Positions 14,426-17,503 of a stretch of DNA of 17,503 bases are shown here, one piece after another (the first letter of the stretch is position 1; each line of letters opens with the position of its first letter). The stretch is from Omnitrophica WOR_2 bacterium RIFCSPHIGHO2_01_FULL_52_10 (GTDB lineage Bacteria > Omnitrophota > Gorgyraeia > Zapsychrales > Zapsychraceae), in the NCBI GenBank assembly GCA_001805565.1, contig MHGM01000012.1, positions 1,309 to 18,811 on the forward strand, given 5' to 3'. Both the position numbers and the translations under genes were made by a program. The notes beneath the pieces are model-generated. The model did not search any database. It was given only the letters and a program-made list of their open reading frames with translations, and was not told the DNA's origin.

Positions 14426-14454
14426 TTGACAATCTGTCACGATTCGGCTAAAAT
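14426..14454 (+). promoter_or_regulatory. Near-consensus sigma-70 type promoter for leuC
   Basis: TTGACA (14426-14431), an exact 17-bp spacer and TAAAAT (14449-14454) form a strong vegetative promoter. Transcription would start near 14461, only a few bases before the leuC ATG at 14464, so the mRNA may be leaderless; no Shine-Dalgarno sequence is present. Inverted repeats AGCCGA (14416-14421)/TCGGCT and TGACA/TGTCA overlap both promoter boxes and could be an operator. Confidence 0.75.
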
Positions 14455-14463
14455 GTTACTGCT

Positions 14464-15864
14464 ATGCCCAAAACCATGTATGAAAAAATCTGGGAAGCGC
14501 ATCTGGTGCGTCCTTCGCAGGGCGACACGGCAATCCTCTACGTCGACCGTCATCTGGTGCACGAAGTGACGAGTCCGCAGGCCTTCGCGGCGCTGCGTGA
14601 AACCGGACGGAGTGTCGTGCATCCGGAGAAGGCCTTCGCGACGATGGACCACAATGTCTCCACGCATACCAGGGACTGGTCGCTCGTGGAGAAGACTTCC
14701 CGCGTCCAGATGGAAACTTTGCAGAAAAATTGCAAACAATTCGGTATCAAGCTCTACGATTTTGCCGACGCGCATCAAGGCATCGTCCACGCGATTGGCC
14801 CCGAACTGGGTATCACCCAGCCGGGGATGACGATCGTCTGCGGCGATTCGCACACCTCAACCCACGGCGCCTTTGGTGCTTTGGCTTTCGGCATCGGCAC
14901 CTCGGAGGTTGAGCACGTTTTGGCCACCCAAACCTTGCAGCAGGATAAAGCCAGGACCATGCTCATCAGGATCGACGGGACATTAAAGCCCGGAGTGACT
15001 TCCAAGGATATTATTCTGGCGATCATCGGCAAAATCGGCACTGCTGGTGCCGCCGGCCACGTGATGGAATACGCGGGAAGCGCGATTCGCAATCTTTCGA
15101 TGGAGAGCCGTATGACGATCTGCAACATGAGCATCGAAGCGGGCGGCCGGGCGGGGATGATCGCGCCCGATGACACAACGTTTGAATATTTGAAGGGCCG
15201 AGAGTACGCGCCTAAAGGCGAGATGTGGGAGCGGGCGCTCGCGTACTGGAAGACCTTGCCCAGCGACCCCGGCGTTAAGTTTGCCGCGGTGGTTGAACTC
15301 GACGCCAATACCCTCAAACCCCAAGTCACTTGGGGCACGAGCCCGGGGCAAGTGGTGTCCGTTGAGGATAAGGTGCCGGATCCGGAGAGTTTCACCAGCC
15401 CGGTCGACCGCACCGCGGCGCGGCATGCTCTTCAGTATATGGATCTTAAGCCCGGCACGCCGATGGCGGGAATCAAAGTGAACAAGATTTTTTTGGGATC
15501 ATGCACCAACGCCCGCATCGAGGATCTGCGCGACGCGGCACGGATCGTCAAGGGAAGAAAAGTGCACCAGGACGTGCAGGCGATTGTTGTTCCCGCTTCC
15601 GAGGGCGTGCGCCGCCAGGCGGAAGAAGAGGGGCTGGACAAAATTTTCAAAGACGCCGGATTCGAGTGGCGTTTCGCGGGTTGTTCGATGTGTCTGGGGA
15701 TGAATGACGACCAGCTCAAACCCGGTGAACGCTGCGCGTCTTCCAGCAACCGCAATTTCGAAGGCCGCCAGGGGCCCGGAGGCCGCACACATTTGATGAG
15801 CCCGATCATGGTCGCGGCCGCCGCGATTGAGGGGAAGATTACAGACGCGAGAAAATATTTATAA
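14464..15864 (+). CDS. leuC: 3-isopropylmalate dehydratase large subunit LeuC
   Basis: LeuC with LeuD isomerises 2-isopropylmalate to 3-isopropylmalate in leucine synthesis, using a [4Fe-4S] cluster in the cytoplasm. The 466 residues match the bacterial LeuC type. Seen are [10 protein letters not shown] at the N-terminus, MDHNVST (61-67), [30 protein letters not shown] (from 127), and the three cluster cysteines Cys347 ([13 protein letters not shown]), Cys407 and Cys410 ([10 protein letters not shown]). RNFEGRQG (430-437) completes the aconitase-family C-terminal pattern. The start follows a strong promoter by only about 9 bp. leuD lies 79 bp downstream, separated by a hairpin-forming repeat. 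The enzyme looks complete, and leuB and leuA are not in view. Confidence 0.97.
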   Translation: MPKTMYEKIWEAHLVRPSQGDTAILYVDRHLVHEVTSPQAFAALRETGRSVVHPEKAFATMDHNVSTHTRDWSLVEKTSRVQMETLQKNCKQFGIKLYDFADAHQGIVHAIGPELGITQPGMTIVCGDSHTSTHGAFGALAFGIGTSEVEHVLATQTLQQDKARTMLIRIDGTLKPGVTSKDIILAIIGKIGTAGAAGHVMEYAGSAIRNLSMESRMTICNMSIEAGGRAGMIAPDDTTFEYLKGREYAPKGEMWERALAYWKTLPSDPGVKFAAVVELDANTLKPQVTWGTSPGQVVSVEDKVPDPESFTSPVDRTAARHALQYMDLKPGTPMAGIKVNKIFLGSCTNARIEDLRDAARIVKGRKVHQDVQAIVVPASEGVRRQAEEEGLDKIFKDAGFEWRFAGCSMCLGMNDDQLKPGERCASSSNRNFEGRQGPGGRTHLMSPIMVAAAAIEGKITDARKYL

Positions 15865-15932
15865 TACGTACATCGTCGTTAGTACTTCGCACATCGTAAG
15901 CGAAGTACGATGTACGAACGACTAAGTACGTA
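15865..15932. repeat. Intergenic word-repeat palindrome between leuC and leuD
   Basis: The element begins right after the leuC stop and ends 11 bp before the leuD start. The ends TACGTAC (15865-15871) and GTACGTA (15926-15932) are inverted copies. CGTACATCG (15867-15875) is matched by CGATGTACG (15908-15916), and GTACTTCGC (15882-15890) by GCGAAGTAC (15900-15908) across a 9-nt loop. It could fold as one large hairpin with alternative pairings. Confidence 0.9.
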
Positions 15933-15943
15933 ATTTTATCAAA

Positions 15944-16558
15944 GTGAATCCATTTACCAAACATACCGGCATTGCTGCGCCGTTAGACCGCGTCAACGTG
16001 GACACCGACGCGATCGTTCCCAAGCAATTCCTGCGTAAAATAGAACGCAGCGGGTTCGGCAAACATCTCTTTCACGAATGGCGTTATCTCGATTACGAAG
16101 GCACCAGAGAGAATCCGGATTTTGTTTTAAATAAGCCGGCTTACCGCAAAGCGACAGTGCTTTTGACGCGGGATAATTTCGGCTGCGGGTCCAGTCGTGA
16201 GCACGCGCCCTGGGCGCTGGCTGATTACGGGTTTCGCGTCATCATCGCGCCCGCCTTCGCCGATATTTTCTACAATAATTGTGTCAAAAACGGGATTTTG
16301 CTGGTAGCATTGAAATCGGATGAGGTCGAATCGCTGTTTAAGCAGGTGACCCAAAAGCCGGGTGAGCAGGTGAGCGCTGATCTGGAAAAGCAGACTGTTA
16401 CCGCCCCGGCCGGCAAGCCATATCATTTCGACATCAACCCTTTTGCCAAGACGTGTCTCTTGAAGGGGCTCGATCACATCGGCTGGACGCAGCAATTCGC
16501 GGACAAGATTCGTGATTTCGAACAGAAGTTGACGCAAGAGAAACCCTGGTTAGTTTGA
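15944..16558 (+). CDS. leuD: 3-isopropylmalate dehydratase small subunit LeuD
   Basis: LeuD is the swivel-domain partner of LeuC and supplies substrate-specificity residues. The 204 residues match the E. coli-like length. Features are [20 protein letters not shown] N-terminal residues ([20 protein letters not shown], 7-26), the substrate loop [14 protein letters not shown] (79-92), [16 protein letters not shown] and the C-terminal GLDHIGWT. The start is GTG 15944; this gives the canonical N-terminus MNPF. No Shine-Dalgarno sequence precedes it, only the A/T-rich ATTTTATCAAA after the palindrome. It works as a heterodimer with LeuC, encoded upstream. The gene looks intact, with a further palindrome directly after its stop. 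Confidence 0.96.
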   Translation: MNPFTKHTGIAAPLDRVNVDTDAIVPKQFLRKIERSGFGKHLFHEWRYLDYEGTRENPDFVLNKPAYRKATVLLTRDNFGCGSSREHAPWALADYGFRVIIAPAFADIFYNNCVKNGILLVALKSDEVESLFKQVTQKPGEQVSADLEKQTVTAPAGKPYHFDINPFAKTCLLKGLDHIGWTQQFADKIRDFEQKLTQEKPWLV

Positions 16559-16560
16559 GT

Positions 16561-16633
16561 CGTATTTCGTATCTCGTATTCCGTCGCTCGTCGTTTAACT
16601 AAGACGAGATACGAGATACGGGCGACGAGATAC
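16561..16633. repeat. Intergenic word-repeat palindrome between leuD and ilvD (word CGTATCT)
   Basis: The left arm 16561-16592 is built from CGTATTT, CGTATCT, CGTATTC and CGTCGCTCGTC. The right arm 16603-16633 carries GACGAGATACGAGATACGG and GCGACGAGATAC. A 10-nt loop, GTTTAACTAA, separates them. About three quarters of the arm positions pair. The right arm ends 9 bp before the ilvD ATG, exactly where a ribosome binding site would be expected. Confidence 0.9.
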
Positions 16634-16642
16634 AATTGCAGA

Positions 16643-17503
16643 ATGACAAAACAACTCCCGCGTAAATACTCCTCAATTGTCACCGACGGTTACGAGCGCG
16701 CGCCCTCGCGGGCGATGCTGCGCGCCGTCGGCTTCAAGGAAAACGACTTCCAGAAACCCCAAATCGGCGTTGCCTCTACCTGGAGTATGGTGACCCCGTG
16801 CAACATGCACATCGACAAGCTCGCGGAAAAAGCGGCTCAAGGTGTGGATAAAAGCGGCGGCAAGGCGGTCATCTTCAACACGATCACAGTTTCCGACGGC
16901 ATTTCGATGGGTTCGGAAGGGATGAAGTATTCGCTCGTCTCGCGCGAGGTCATCGCCGATTCGGTGGAAACGGTAGTCGGCTGTGAAGGTTTTGACGGAA
17001 TCGTCGCCATCGGCGGGTGCGACAAGAACATGCCCGGGTGCATTATCGCGATGGCGCGCTTGAATCGTCCGTCGGTTTTTGTTTACGGCGGCACCATTTT
17101 GCCCGGCTGCTATAAGGGAAAGAATCTCGACATTGTCTCGGTCTTTGAATCCGTCGGCGCTTATGCCAACAAGAAAATTTTTGCCAAAGATTTGCACGCG
17201 GTTGAATCCTGCGCGATTCCGGGCCCCGGTTCCTGCGGCGGGATGTACACGGCGAACACAATGGCCAGCGCCATCGAAGCCATGGGCATGAGCCTTCCCA
17301 ATAGTTCAGCGCAGGCGGCGATCTCCAAGGCCAAGACGCAGGATTGCGTGAATGCCGGCAAGGCGGTGATGAATTTGATCAAAAAAGAGATCCGCCCTAA
17401 AGATATCATGACGCTCAAGGCTTTTGAGAACGCGATCACGGTCGTCACCGCGCTCGGTGGGTCGACGAACGCGGTGCTGCATTTGTTGGCCATGGCGCAC
17501 GCG
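16643..17503 (+). CDS. ilvD: Dihydroxy-acid dehydratase IlvD (3' truncated by window edge)
   Basis: IlvD is a cytoplasmic Fe-S enzyme that dehydrates dihydroxy-acids to the 2-keto acids leading to valine, isoleucine and leucine. From ATG 16643 the frame is open to the last base (287 codons), about half of a normal 550-620-residue protein. Visible motifs are [18 protein letters not shown] (81-98), [11 protein letters not shown] (123-133) with Cys126 and the Mg-binding lysine Lys128, [15 protein letters not shown] (194-208) with Cys198, and [12 protein letters not shown] near the edge. Cys53 (VTPCN) completes the expected cluster cysteines. The pattern fits IlvD better than the related Edd. The start has no clear Shine-Dalgarno sequence and follows a hairpin repeat by 9 bp. 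Together with leuCD it forms a branched-chain amino acid block. Confidence 0.95.
   Translation, partial: MTKQLPRKYSSIVTDGYERAPSRAMLRAVGFKENDFQKPQIGVASTWSMVTPCNMHIDKLAEKAAQGVDKSGGKAVIFNTITVSDGISMGSEGMKYSLVSREVIADSVETVVGCEGFDGIVAIGGCDKNMPGCIIAMARLNRPSVFVYGGTILPGCYKGKNLDIVSVFESVGAYANKKIFAKDLHAVESCAIPGPGSCGGMYTANTMASAIEAMGMSLPNSSAQAAISKAKTQDCVNAGKAVMNLIKKEIRPKDIMTLKAFENAITVVTALGGSTNAVLHLLAMAHA

Overview
This is a gene-dense bacterial segment of moderate to high G+C. Almost everything reads on the + strand, and genes often overlap at ATGA or TAATG junctions. A MurC-Ddl fusion is best known from Chlamydiae. Together with a metallopeptidase gene inside the division/cell-wall (dcw) cluster and many short intergenic palindromes, it suggests an uncultivated PVC-type lineage. 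Omnitrophota (OP3) is my best guess, but this is inference from gene content and style, not from a marker search.

Region 1 (1-9481) is the right half of a dcw cluster: mraY (5' end outside the window), murD, ftsW, murG, a secreted HExxH metallopeptidase, a murC-ddl fusion, ftsQ and ftsA. These genes make lipid II (MraY, MurD, MurG, MurC, Ddl), polymerise it at the septum (FtsW) and assemble the divisome (FtsQ, FtsA). Junctions overlap or abut down to ftsQ, so most of this is probably one transcript. ftsZ does not follow ftsA, and murB is not between the MurC and Ddl parts.

Region 2 (9482-11965) is an accessory stretch. It starts with a repeat-rich spacer, then a lone minus-strand two-helix membrane protein, a stand-alone response regulator receiver, a ComEC-type metallo-beta-lactamase-fold protein with an altered metal motif, and a VanZ-like membrane protein. 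Region 3 (11972-14346) holds a class V PLP enzyme and a periplasmic AniA/NirK-type copper nitrite reductase with all copper ligands present. Region 4 (14464-17503) is branched-chain amino acid biosynthesis: leuC, leuD and the first 287 codons of ilvD.

The most unusual signal is not a gene but a set of palindromes built in the same way. A short word is repeated in tandem and then followed by its reverse complement, and each locus uses a different word. Such elements lie just upstream of ftsA, leuD and ilvD. One is a perfect 54-bp palindrome inserted in frame in the Ddl half of murC-ddl. Other palindrome types lie in the ftsA downstream spacer, across the start of the metallo-beta-lactamase gene and across the nirK stop codon. 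I did not find a defence system, CRISPR array, tRNA, rRNA or transposase gene.
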